A stretch of 64,000 nt of DNA from contig NZ_CP151762.1 of assembly GCF_038443675.1 (NCBI RefSeq), positions 992,001-1,056,000 on the forward strand. Reading direction: 5' to 3'. The position numbers were made by a program, and so were the translations under genes. Source of the stretch: Yoonia sp. G8-12 (GTDB taxonomy: Bacteria > Pseudomonadota > Alphaproteobacteria > Rhodobacterales > Rhodobacteraceae). Of this stretch, positions 22,698 to 31,061 are shown in pieces; position 1 is the stretch's first letter; every line of letters begins with the position of its first letter. The notes under the pieces were generated by a model that was not told the origin of the DNA, searched no databases, and was given only the letters and a program-made list of their open reading frames with translations.

Positions 22698-25406
22698 CTA
22701 TTCTGTCGCGGGCGTTTCGCCGCCCTCAACGTCTTCGTCGCCCTGATCGGCGATCCACGCCACACTGACCACGGTTTCGCCCTTGCCGGTGTCAAACACT
22801 TTGACCCCGCCAGCCCCGCGCGAGCGGAACGAAATCCCCTCAATCGGCACGCGGATCGATTGACCGGTCGAGGTGACCAGCATGATCTGATCCGACATTT
22901 CCACAGGGAAGGAGGTGACCAGAGGCCCGCCGCGCATCGCCTTATCCATCGCCGCAACACCCATTCCACCGCGTCCGCGCACGGGATAATCGTGGCTGGA
23001 CGACAGTTTGCCAGACCCTTTTGCCGTGATCGTTAGGATCAGGTTTTCGACGGCTGACATTTCGGCATAACGCTCGGGGCTGATCGCGCCGGGGGCGGCC
23101 TCTTCCTCGTCATCAACCTCGGCATCGTCGGCCAGACCGGCCATGGCCCGGCGCATTTTCAGATAGGCGGCGCGCTCTTCTGCCTCGGCCTTGAAGTGGC
23201 GGATGATCGACATGGACACGACTTTGTCGTCGCCTTGCAATCGGATCCCGCGCACACCTACAGAGCTGCGCGAATTAAAGACGCGCACGTCTGTGGCAGG
23301 GAAACGGATCGCGCGGCCACTATCGGTTACGAGCATCACATCGTCATCATTCGAAGCAATGCGTGCGTTGATCAGGGTCGTGTCAGCGTGCTCGTCCTCG
23401 AACTTCATCGCAATCTTTCCGTTGCGCATGACATTGGTGAAATCCGAAAGCTTGTTGCGGCGCACGGTGCCTGCTGATGTCGCAAAGACGACTTGCAGGT
23501 CGTCCCATTCTTCCTCGGGCCGGTCCACAGGCATGATCGCGGCGATGGAAACGCCCGCCGGGATCGGCAGGATATTCACAATCGCCTTGCCCTTGGCGGT
23601 GCGGCTGCCCAGCGGCAGACGCCATGTTTTCAACTTGTAAACCATGCCATCGGTCGTGAAGAACAACAGCTGCGTATGGGTATTGGCCACGAAAAGGGTG
23701 GTGACCACGTCCTCTTCTTTGGTCGCCATCGACGACAGCCCCTTGCCGCCACGCCGCTGCGCGCGGAAATCGGCCAAAGCGGTGCGTTTGATGTAGCCGC
23801 CCGAGGTCACGGTTACGACCATGTCCTCTTTCTCGATCAGGTCTTCGTCTTCCATGTCGCCAGACCAGTCGACAATCTCGGTGCGGCGCGGCACGGCGAA
23901 CAGATCGCGCACTTCGGTCAGCTCATCACGAATGATCTGCATGATGCGTTCACGCGATCCCAGAATTTCAAGGTATTCCCGGATCTTACCGGCCAATTCT
24001 TGCAATTCGTCAGTGACTTCTTTCACACCGATCTGCGTCAGACGTTGCAGGCGCAATTCAAGGATCGCACGGGCCTGCGCCTCGGACAGGTTATAGGTGC
24101 CGTCCTCGTTCGCGGGGTGGGTCGGATCATCAATCAGCTTGATATATTCAAGGATCGCCTCGGCGGGCCAGCGACGTGTCATCAGTTTTTCACGCGCAGT
24201 TGAGGCATCGGCAGAGGACCGGATGGTCGCCACGACCTCATCAATATTGGTGACAGCGACGGCCAGACCACAAAGCAGATGCGAACGTTCACGCGCCTTG
24301 CGCAATTCAAACGCGGTGCGGCGCGCGACCACATCTTCGCGGAAATCCACAAAAGCGGTCAGGAAGGCGCGCAGCGTCAGTTGTTCGGGTTTGCCGCCGT
24401 TCAGCGCCAGCATGTTGCAGCCAAAATAGGTCTGCATTGGCGTAAAGCGGAACAACTGGTTCAGCACGACCTCGGCGGTGGCGTCACGCTTGAGTTCGAC
24501 CACGACGCGCACACCGTTGCGGTCGGATTCGTCCTGAACATGGGCGATGCCTTCGATCTTTTTGTCGCGCGCGGCCTCTGCGATGCGGTCGATCATCGAG
24601 GCCTTGTTCACCTGATAGGGAATTTCGCTGATGACGATGGCGTAACGGTCTTTGCGGATTTCTTCGACAAAGGTTTTGGCGCGCACAACCACGGACCCGC
24701 GCCCTTCCAGATAGGCCTTGCGCGCGCCCGAACGCCCCAGAATGATCCCGCCGGTGGGGAAATCGGGGGCAGGGATAAACTCGATCAGCTCTTCTGACGT
24801 CATGTCGGGGTTGTCGATCAGGGCCAGTGTGGCATCGACAACTTCACCAAGGTTATGGGGCGGAATATTCGTGGCCATCCCCACGGCGATCCCGCCCGCA
24901 CCATTGACCAGCATATTGGGATAGCGCGCAGGCAGAACCGTTGGTTCACGGTCCTTGCCGTCATAGTTGTCCTGAAAATCAACGGTGTCCTTGTCGATGT
25001 CGGCTAGCAGATAGACCGCGGGCTTGTCCATCCGCACCTCGGTATAGCGGTAGGCCGCCGCACGGTCGCCATCCATCGAACCAAAGTTGCCCTGACCATC
25101 CAGCAGCACCAGCGACATGGAAAAATCCTGCGCCATGCGCACAAGCGCGTCGTAAATCGCGCTGTCACCGTGGGGGTGATATTTACCCATCGTTTCGGCC
25201 ACGGGGCGTGATGATTTGCGGTACGGTTTGTCCGGTGTGTTGCCGGTGCCATGCATCGCAAACAGGATCCGGCGGTGCACAGGTTTCAGACCATCACGCA
25301 GGTCCGGAATGGCGCGCGATACGATCACGCTCATGGCGTAATCAAGATAGCTGGTCTTCAGCTCATGTTCGATGGTGACCGAAGGCCCGTCATACGCGGG
25401 GCGCAT
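22698..25406 (-). CDS. gyrA: DNA gyrase subunit A (N-terminus probably frameshifted as sequenced)
   Basis: The open frame gives 902 residues with the DNA-cleavage tyrosine in DRAAAYRYTEVRM, the GyrA tower and coiled coil, and the C-terminal beta-pinwheel repeats (VVTVTSGGYIKRT, GRGGMGVAAMDK). The frame has ATG 25406 (MRPAYDGPSVTIEHEL), but a better start exists: GTG 25453 with an AGGCGG ribosome site reads VNDTP and is then out of frame. One extra C in the C5 run at 25439-25443 joins it as VNDTPQTPENEDENPPMRPAYD, the family-type N-terminus. The true gene therefore probably begins at 25453. Confidence 0.96.
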   Translation of the reverse strand: MRPAYDGPSVTIEHELKTSYLDYAMSVIVSRAIPDLRDGLKPVHRRILFAMHGTGNTPDKPYRKSSRPVAETMGKYHPHGDSAIYDALVRMAQDFSMSLVLLDGQGNFGSMDGDRAAAYRYTEVRMDKPAVYLLADIDKDTVDFQDNYDGKDREPTVLPARYPNMLVNGAGGIAVGMATNIPPHNLGEVVDATLALIDNPDMTSEELIEFIPAPDFPTGGIILGRSGARKAYLEGRGSVVVRAKTFVEEIRKDRYAIVISEIPYQVNKASMIDRIAEAARDKKIEGIAHVQDESDRNGVRVVVELKRDATAEVVLNQLFRFTPMQTYFGCNMLALNGGKPEQLTLRAFLTAFVDFREDVVARRTAFELRKARERSHLLCGLAVAVTNIDEVVATIRSSADASTAREKLMTRRWPAEAILEYIKLIDDPTHPANEDGTYNLSEAQARAILELRLQRLTQIGVKEVTDELQELAGKIREYLEILGSRERIMQIIRDELTEVRDLFAVPRRTEIVDWSGDMEDEDLIEKEDMVVTVTSGGYIKRTALADFRAQRRGGKGLSSMATKEEDVVTTLFVANTHTQLLFFTTDGMVYKLKTWRLPLGSRTAKGKAIVNILPIPAGVSIAAIMPVDRPEEEWDDLQVVFATSAGTVRRNKLSDFTNVMRNGKIAMKFEDEHADTTLINARIASNDDDVMLVTDSGRAIRFPATDVRVFNSRSSVGVRGIRLQGDDKVVSMSIIRHFKAEAEERAAYLKMRRAMAGLADDAEVDDEEEAAPGAISPERYAEMSAVENLILTITAKGSGKLSSSHDYPVRGRGGMGVAAMDKAMRGGPLVTSFPVEMSDQIMLVTSTGQSIRVPIEGISFRSRGAGGVKVFDTGKGETVVSVAWIADQGDEDVEGGETPATE

Positions 25407-25499
25407 TGGCGGGTTTTCGTCTTCGTTTTCAGGTGTTTGGGGGTATCGTTCACGTGATCCGCCTGTTGATTTCTGGACTGCTACATCTGGTTGCGGCTA

Positions 25500-25528
25500 C
25501 TCTAACAGACACTTGATATAGGGTGCAA
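25500..25528 (-). promoter_or_regulatory. Probable gyrA promoter
   Basis: On the minus strand, TTGCAC (25528-25523), a 17-base spacer and TTAGAG (25505-25500). Transcription from near 25493 would leave a leader of about 40 bases to the GTG at 25453, supporting that start. Confidence 0.45.
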
Positions 25529-25587
25529 CGATGGATGCAATCCGGCGTTAGCAGCCATCGCGTTGTGCTGCTAATATATTGTTTTTG

Positions 25588-25593
25588 TTGACA
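25588..25593 (+). promoter_or_regulatory. Consensus -35 hexamer upstream of usg
   Basis: TTGACA lies 56 bases before the usg ATG in an AT-rich stretch. No convincing -10 hexamer at the proper distance was seen, so only the -35 element is recorded. Confidence 0.3.
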
Positions 25594-25648
25594 TAAATTT
25601 ATCCGGTGAAATCATGGACCTGAGGGGCAGAAGAGCAGAGGAAAAAAC

Positions 25649-25915
25649 ATGCCATCAGAAACCGAATTGATGTTGAAGGGGTACGGGCTGACAACCGCCG
25701 AAATGTTCTATCACATGCCGGACCATCCCCATGTGCTGAACACCTTTGTCTGGCAGGACTATGATCTTGCGCCTGACCACGACAAACTACTGAATTTTAT
25801 CAGCTTTTGGCGCAAAGAGCTGGACGGCCCGCTGCATTCCGTGCGTTTTATCCATCGCAAGATGATTAGCCCGGGCGAATGGCGTCACGTGACAGGTGAA
25901 TTTACCTATCACTAG
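25649..25915 (+). CDS. usg: Usg family protein
   Basis: An 88-residue protein matching the small Usg family first noted beside trp genes in Caulobacter: KGYGLTTAEMFYHMPDHP, NTFVWQDYDLAPDHDKLL, FWRKELDGPLHSVRFIHRK. The biochemical role of the family is not known. An AGAGGA ribosome site is well placed. The gene is divergent from gyrA and converges with a small lipoprotein gene four bases behind its stop. Confidence 0.9.
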   Translation: MPSETELMLKGYGLTTAEMFYHMPDHPHVLNTFVWQDYDLAPDHDKLLNFISFWRKELDGPLHSVRFIHRKMISPGEWRHVTGEFTYH

Positions 25916-25919
25916 GGCG

Positions 25920-26036
25920 TCAGTACTGTCCCGCTTTGGGCTGTGGCACCAGCGGGATATCACGCGCGGGCGCATTGCAGGCGGCAAGTGTGAGAAGGCC
26001 GATCAGGGCGGTCAGGACAAGGGCGCGTTTTTGCAT
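25920..26036 (-). CDS. 38-residue lipoprotein
   Basis: ATG 26036 opens a 38-codon frame: MQKRALVLTALIGLLTLAAC, a perfect lipoprotein signal with lipobox LAAC (Cys20), and an 18-residue mature tail rich in proline ending PKAGQY. Such tiny lipoproteins are common and poorly understood; the role here is unknown. It lies four bases from the usg stop in the opposite direction, and about 90 bases ahead of the ornithine cyclodeaminase end. Confidence 0.72.
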   Translation of the reverse strand: MQKRALVLTALIGLLTLAACNAPARDIPLVPQPKAGQY

Positions 26037-26123
26037 GGTCGGGATCCGTTTATCGTTCCGGTCCAATCTAGTCGCACCAAATTCTTTCGAAAAGATGCAT
26101 AATGCAAATCCACGAAAATCCGC

Positions 26124-27169
26124 CTAGCCCGCGCGCTTGATCATCCCGAACAGGTCACGCGGATCATCGGGGTCGGCGATCAAATCCAGATCAATATAGT
26201 ACGGCGTGTCCTGAATTTGGCGATGCACATAGCGCAGGGCGCTGAAATCCTCGATCGCAAAGCCGACGCCGTCAAAAAGGGTGACTTCACCGGCCGATTT
26301 GCGCCCCTGTTGCGCGCCTGTGATAACCTGCCAAAGCTCGGTCACGGGGTGATCGGCGGGCATTTGCTGGATCTCGCCCTCGATCCGCGTTTGTGGCGGG
26401 TATTCCACAAAGATCGAGGACCGCGCCACGATATCGCGGTGCAATTCGGTCTTGCCGGGGCAATCACCGCCGATGGCGTTAATATGCACGCCTGCGCCCA
26501 CCATATTGTCGGTCAGGATTGTCTGCACGTCCTTGTCGGCGGTGGCTACAGTGATCACATCGGCACCTTCAATCGCCGCTTCCGGCGTAGTGCAGGGGGT
26601 GATGTGAAATCCCAGCCCCGCAAGGTTTTTCATACATTTTTCGGTCGCGGCGCTGTCGATATCGTAAAGGCGGATGTTCTCGATCCCGCAGACCGCCTTG
26701 ATCGCCAGACACTGGAATTCCGACTGCGCGCCATTGCCGATCATCGCCATGGTTTTGGCATCGGGGGACGCCAGATGTTTTGTCGCTACCGCAGACATCG
26801 CACCGGTGCGCAGGGCGGTCAGAATCGTCATTTCGGAAAACAGCACCGGATAGCCGCTATAGACATCTGACAAGACACCAAAGGCCGTGACCGTTTGCAG
26901 GCCTTCTTTCATGTTCTTGGGGTGGCCGTTGACGTATTTGAACCCGTAGAATTTACCATCCGACGTTGGCATCAATTCAATGACACCCACGTCCGAATGG
27001 CTGCCCACGCGGGGGTTTTGTCAAACGATTCCCAGCGCGCGAAATCCACCTCGATCTCGGCGGCCAGATCGGCCAGAAACGCCTCAATCCCCACATGGTG
27101 GACCAGTCGCATCATGTTATCGACGCTGACGAAGGGCACCATGGCCCGTTGTGATGCTTTCAGGCTCAT
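26124..27169 (-). pseudogene. Ornithine cyclodeaminase, one frameshift as sequenced
   Basis: The gene is in two frames. The first 60 codons, from ATG 27169 (MSLKASQRAMVPFVSVDNMM), end SFDKTPAWAA in the wrong frame; the rest, from 27008 to 26124, begins GSHSDVGVIELMPTSDG and holds the NAD-binding MAMIGNGAQSEFQCLAIKA and the ornithine-site FKYVNGHPKN. One extra C in the C5 run at 27011-27015 gives DKTPRVGSHSDVG, the family sequence. The enzyme turns ornithine into proline and ammonia. Its start overlaps the arginase stop by four bases, so the two form an arginine-to-proline operon. A sequencing error is more likely than a dead gene. Confidence 0.9.
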
Positions 27170-28095
27170 TTTTTGTCTCGTGTTGGGCGGTCAAAGACGC
27201 GACGGCCAAGCAGTGATGCGGTCAGATCGACCATAAGGTTTGCGGTGGTGCCGCGATCGTCCAAAAACGGATTCAGTTCCACCAGATCAAGCGACGTGAC
27301 AAGATCACTGTCCGACAGGATTTCCATCACCAGATGGCCTTCGCGCACCGTTGCACCACCGGGCACGGTTGTGCCGACGGCAGGGGCGACAGACGGATCC
27401 AGAAAATCCACATCAAGCGACACATGCAGCATGCCATCCACTGCGGCCACCCGCTCAAGAAAGGCTTTGAGCGGGGTGCTGATCCCTTCTTCATCAATCC
27501 GGCGCATATCAACCAGTTCGACATCACCACCTGCCAGAACCGCATGTTCGGCCTCGTCGACCGAACGCAGGCCGATCATGCAGATGTTTTGCGTTTCGAC
27601 TTTGGCAGGTAAGGGCGGGAAGGCGTCAAATCCGGCGCGGCCTGTGACATAACCCACCGGCGTGCCATGCAGGTTGCCGCTGTCTGTCGTATCAGGCGTG
27701 TGAATATCGCTATGCGCATCAAGCCAGAGCGCAAAGAAAGGGCGGCCCATCTTTTGAGCGTGCGCGGCCATGCCTGCCACCGTGCCTGCGGCCAAGGCGT
27801 GATCGCCGCCCAAGAAGATCGGCATCCCGCGCGGGGCTGTCTCTTGTGCCGCATCCATGAGCGTATGTGTCCAGCCCACGTTTTCCGCCAATTTATGCAC
27901 AAGCGGGTTCTTGGGGGTGGCCACGGTCACATCCTTGGGCGCAAGATTGCCCAGATCCTCAACCGTGTGGCCAAGTTTGGTGATCGCTTCGGCGATGCCC
28001 GCAGTGCGGTACGCGTCGGGGCCCATCAGGCAGCCCTGGCGGCGTTTGCCACAGTCCACAGGGGCGCCAACTAATATGCAGTGCTTTTGTGTCAT
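27166..28095 (-). CDS. rocF: Arginase
   Basis: A 309-residue ureohydrolase. The two-manganese site is visible as His99 in LGGDHALAAG, Asp126-x-His128-x-Asp130 in LWLDAHSDIH, and Asp228-x-Asp230 in SLDVDFLDP. It converts arginine to ornithine and urea, feeding the cyclodeaminase that follows. ATG 28095 is the family start; the longer frame runs back over the operator. It is divergent from an Lrp-type regulator, with an 8-bp inverted repeat between. Confidence 0.93.
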   Translation of the reverse strand: MTQKHCILVGAPVDCGKRRQGCLMGPDAYRTAGIAEAITKLGHTVEDLGNLAPKDVTVATPKNPLVHKLAENVGWTHTLMDAAQETAPRGMPIFLGGDHALAAGTVAGMAAHAQKMGRPFFALWLDAHSDIHTPDTTDSGNLHGTPVGYVTGRAGFDAFPPLPAKVETQNICMIGLRSVDEAEHAVLAGGDVELVDMRRIDEEGISTPLKAFLERVAAVDGMLHVSLDVDFLDPSVAPAVGTTVPGGATVREGHLVMEILSDSDLVTSLDLVELNPFLDDRGTTANLMVDLTASLLGRRVFDRPTRDKK

Positions 28096-28139
28096 GCCTG
28101 CAGTGTTGTCCAAAACAGGGGGTGGGTTAAGCCCGCAAA

Positions 28140-28167
28140 TTGTGCAAAATGTGTATGGATTGCACAA
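28140..28167. promoter_or_regulatory. Inverted-repeat operator between rocF and lrp-type gene
   Basis: TTGTGCAA at 28140-28147 and its exact complement TTGCACAA at 28160-28167 are 20 bases apart centre to centre, two helical turns, so both face the same side of the DNA. This suits an Lrp-type dimer and lies in the shared promoter region of the arginine operon and the regulator. Confidence 0.65.
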
Positions 28168-28181
28168 AACGGATACCCCAA

Positions 28182-28601
28182 ATGGACGAATTGGATAGTC
28201 ATCTTATCGCGGCACTGAAACGCAACGGGCGCGCGTCGCTGTCTGAACTTGCCGATTTGCTGGGTGTGACCCGCAGCACGGTACGTGTGCGTCTTGACCG
28301 GCTGGTGCAGGGGGGCGAGATCGCGGGGTTTACCATACTCACACGTTCAGACGTGCGGCCCGATCCGGTGCGCGGGCTGATGATGCTGGAAATCGCGGGG
28401 CGGGGGGCCGAAAAGGTGATGAAACAACTGCAACGGATGGCAGGCGTGCAGGCGGTGCATTCCACCAATGGCACATGGGATCTGATCGCCGAGATCGGGA
28501 CCGATACGCTGGAAAACTTTGATCAGGTGCTGTTTGCGATCCGGCGTCTTGACGGTGTTACGCGGTCCGAGACGAATCTTTTGTTGTCGACGCGGCGCTA
28601 A
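28182..28601 (+). CDS. Lrp/AsnC-family regulator, probably of arginine catabolism
   Basis: A 139-residue regulator. The N-terminal helix-turn-helix is MDELDSHLIAALKRNGRASLSELADLLG followed by VTRSTVRVRLDRLVQGGEIAGF (split here over residues 1-50), and the C-terminal RAM domain has the GTWDLIAEI segment. Position next to rocF and the palindrome suggests it senses arginine or ornithine, as in related systems; this is inference. ATG 28182 is preferred; ATG 28155 would place the operator inside the coding region. The end overlaps dsbB in convergent orientation by 44 bases. Confidence 0.88.
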   Translation: MDELDSHLIAALKRNGRASLSELADLLGVTRSTVRVRLDRLVQGGEIAGFTILTRSDVRPDPVRGLMMLEIAGRGAEKVMKQLQRMAGVQAVHSTNGTWDLIAEIGTDTLENFDQVLFAIRRLDGVTRSETNLLLSTRR

Positions 28602-29049
28602 GACGGATCGCGATGATCCAGCCGAACATCAGACCAAAGGACAAAATCGCGTTCCAGCTTGCCATGGACAGCGCAAAAAGTTCCCAACTGACCTGATCGC
28701 ACATCACCACGCGCGGGCCGGTGATGGTCAGCAGATCGGCACCGCTCAGCCCCTCAAGACCACCGGTACCGGTGCAGCTTGTCGGGCCTTCCCACCAGTC
28801 GCGCTCAACCCCGGTGTGGAATACGCCAATCGCGGCGGTTGTCGCTGCCGCAATGGCGCCAAGCGCGGGCAGAACACGGCCCGGAAACCGCAAGGCCAGA
28901 ACGCCGATCACAATCGCCGCCGCATGGGGCCAGCGTTGCCAAAGACACATGGCGCAGGGTGGATAACCCATCGCCTGAAACAAGAAAGCACCGGCCAACA
29001 AAGCGGCCGATCCACCCGCAGAAAGCATGATCATCAGATTTCTGGTCAT
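28558..29049 (-). CDS. dsbB: Disulfide bond formation protein DsbB
   Basis: A 163-residue, four-span membrane protein that passes electrons from DsbA to quinone. The first active pair is in YPPCAMCLWQRWPH, and the second pair in SCTGTGGLEGLSG...VVMCDQVSW. It overlaps the YqaA-type gene upstream by four bases and so is co-transcribed with it. Confidence 0.93.
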   Translation of the reverse strand: MTRNLMIMLSAGGSAALLAGAFLFQAMGYPPCAMCLWQRWPHAAAIVIGVLALRFPGRVLPALGAIAAATTAAIGVFHTGVERDWWEGPTSCTGTGGLEGLSGADLLTITGPRVVMCDQVSWELFALSMASWNAILSFGLMFGWIIAIRLSAASTTKDSSRTA

Positions 29050-29624
29050 AACAGTCCAATCAAAGCAAATCCGCCAACAAGAAGCACGCAGAATACGATG
29101 AACACCAACCCGAGCCGCCGTTCGATAAAGTCACGGATCGGTGCGCCGAATTTCCACAACAGGGCGGCCACTAGGAAGAACCGCAGCGCGCGCGCGAAAA
29201 TGGATGACACGATAAACACTGACAAAGGCAGGCCGGTCACGCCAGAGGCAATCGTGATCACCTTGAACGGCAGGAACGTCACACCCGCCACAACAACGGC
29301 CCACGCCCCGTAAGCATTAAAGACAGCCGACATTTCGGCGAAACTGGCGTCTTTGCCATAAAGCTCCAGAACCGGTTGGCCGATCGTGTCCATCAGCACG
29401 GCACCGATGAAATAGCCAAACAGGCCACCTGCCACCGATGCGACGGTGGCGATGGCGGCAATCAGAAATGCACGCGAAGGCCGCGCGATGATCATCGGAA
29501 TCATCAGCACATCAGGCGGAATGGGAAAGAACGAGGATTCAACAAAAGACACCAGCGCAAGCACCCAAAGGGCGTGTGGCGACTGCGCACTCATAATGGT
29601 CCAGTTGTATAGCGTGCGTAGCAT
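29046..29624 (-). CDS. YqaA/DedA family membrane protein
   Basis: A 192-residue polytopic protein. SFVESSFFPIPPDVLMIPM is the conserved proline-rich re-entrant loop of the VTT/DedA group, and FGYFIGAVLMDTIGQPVL and GVTFLPFKVITIASGVTGL follow. DedA relatives help in lipid carrier turnover and membrane homeostasis; the substrate here is unknown. ATG 29624 (MLRTLYNWT) is chosen over the longer frame to 29675. It is the first gene of a two-gene transcript with dsbB. Confidence 0.88.
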   Translation of the reverse strand: MLRTLYNWTIMSAQSPHALWVLALVSFVESSFFPIPPDVLMIPMIIARPSRAFLIAAIATVASVAGGLFGYFIGAVLMDTIGQPVLELYGKDASFAEMSAVFNAYGAWAVVVAGVTFLPFKVITIASGVTGLPLSVFIVSSIFARALRFFLVAALLWKFGAPIRDFIERRLGLVFIVFCVLLVGGFALIGLL

Positions 29625-29906
29625 GGCTTGCCCGATGATTTTCTGTCTTAGGCCACGAAGTGCCGCTATCGTCAAGCTTGTGTCGTGCTAGGTTGTCTCT
29701 AATGGATCTCAAGGCACGGCGGGGGTTGGGCGGTCACGCGCTATAACCCCACACATTCACCCACGGCACAAGTGCGCAACGGCAGCGTTGGTTCCGGCAC
29801 GGATTGGACAGCGGCAACCTTGCGGATTGCGATCCGTTTTCTACCAACAGATTGTAGCAAATCGCGATTGACGCGCCGCGGCTTGCACATTAGGAGAAGC
29901 GCTGTT

Positions 29907-29992
29907 GCCGATGTGGCGGAATGGTAGACGCAGGGGATTCAAAATCCCCCGATAGCAATATCGTGAGAGTTCGAGTCTCTCCATCGGCACCA
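29907..29992 (+). tRNA. tRNA-Leu (anticodon CAA)
   Basis: The acceptor arms GCCGATG (29907-29913) and CATCGGC (29982-29988) pair fully, followed by A and the encoded CCA at 29990-29992. The anticodon loop TTCAAAA in a GGGGA/TCCCC stem gives CAA at 29940-29942, and GTTCGAGTC is the T-loop. The long variable arm with ATAGCAATATCGT fits leucine class II tRNAs. Confidence 0.95.
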
Positions 29993-30374
29993 CTGGTCCT
30001 GCTTGCAAGACCAGCCCGCACTAAACCACCACCGGTTGTGAGTGTGTGCTGCAAAGCCACAACATTTACATATTTTTGCCAGATTTGCCTGTTACGCAGG
30101 GCGCATGGCCTATCCTTTAGTGGGGGTTCTGTGTCTTTGTGCTTGCAATGTATTTTTGCAGTCGCGAGTGACACTATAACAAGGCGTGAATGGCTCTGAC
30201 GGGCGAAAAGATGTCAAATGTACACGACGCGTCGTTCGGTCTTATGGAACGCTGTTCCAGGCGGGCCGATGCTGAGCTTGGTTTGTGAGTGAATGTTGCA
30301 ACGAACCCGCGTTGGTTTCGCTGCAACAAGAGTAGAAGTGGTAAGTTGCCTGCGATGTTTGGGGCTGGTGGAAT
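29993..30374. other. 382-bp stretch without a gene
   Basis: Directly behind the tRNA, CTGGTC and GACCAG (29993-30014) form a 6-bp stem with no T-run. Further on, TGTTGCA at 30294-30300 pairs with TGCAACA at 30322-30328, about 50 bases before the Hint-domain gene. Short frames here are either antisense to the tRNA or have no family likeness. No convincing promoter was found. Confidence 0.5.
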
Positions 30375-31061
30375 ATGACAAGGAAAACGCTGGATCGTTC
30401 GGCAGGCCAAGCAGGCCACGAAAGTGCTGCGCGCAGCCGCACAATGACCTTTGCCGAAATTGAGCAGGTCGTCCCATGCTTTACCCCCGGCACACTGATC
30501 GCCACCCCAAGGGGCGAGGTGGCCGTTGAAAAGCTCAAGGCCGGTGACCGTGTTCTGACCCGCGACAATGGTATTCAAACGCTGAACTGGATTGGCCAGA
30601 AACGTCTCGATTTTATGGAACTGAACAAAGCGCCCGAATTGCGCGCGATCAAAATCGCCGCAGGTGCGCTTGGGGATGGTATGCCGGAAAGGGACATGCT
30701 GGTTTCGCCGACGCACCGGATGTTGATTACATCACATCGGGCCGAACTCTATTTCGGCCAGTCCGAGATTTTGGTGCCGGCCAAACACATGCTGGCAATG
30801 GACGGTGTGACCGTGTCGGACCAGCCTTATGTCACCTATATCCACATCATGTGCGACAACCATGAAATCGTTCTCGCAGACGGTGCCTGGAGCGAGAGCT
30901 TCCAGCCTGGTGATTACACGCTCAAAGGGTTTGATGAGGATCAGCGCGCAGAGCTCTTTGCGCTTTTTCCCGAACTGGCCACCGAAGAGGGGCTTTCGGC
31001 ATATCGCGCAGCACGGCGCACCCTGAAGGGGCACGAAGCGGCCCTTTTGTTCAAAGGCTAG
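30375..31061 (+). CDS. Hint-domain protein
   Basis: A 228-residue protein whose core from residue 30 is a Hint_2 (hedgehog/intein) domain: VPCFTPGTLIATPRGEVAVEKLKAGDRV is split over the first strands with the nucleophile Cys near residue 35, SPTHRMLITS carries the block-B-like Thr-x-x-His, and NHEIVLADGAWSESFQPG closes it. Rhodobacteraceae carry many such proteins, often on large secreted calcium-binding proteins; this one is a nearly bare domain without extein-like flanks. Self-cleavage is possible in principle, but the function is unknown. It converges with the MobA-like gene, overlapping by 11 bases. Confidence 0.83.
   Translation: MTRKTLDRSAGQAGHESAARSRTMTFAEIEQVVPCFTPGTLIATPRGEVAVEKLKAGDRVLTRDNGIQTLNWIGQKRLDFMELNKAPELRAIKIAAGALGDGMPERDMLVSPTHRMLITSHRAELYFGQSEILVPAKHMLAMDGVTVSDQPYVTYIHIMCDNHEIVLADGAWSESFQPGDYTLKGFDEDQRAELFALFPELATEEGLSAYRAARRTLKGHEAALLFKG

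Noticed and set aside
29890..30174. 94-codon minus-strand frame across tRNA-Leu
   Set aside because: It is antisense to the tRNA and contains the commonly seen false translation of tRNA-flanking sequence.
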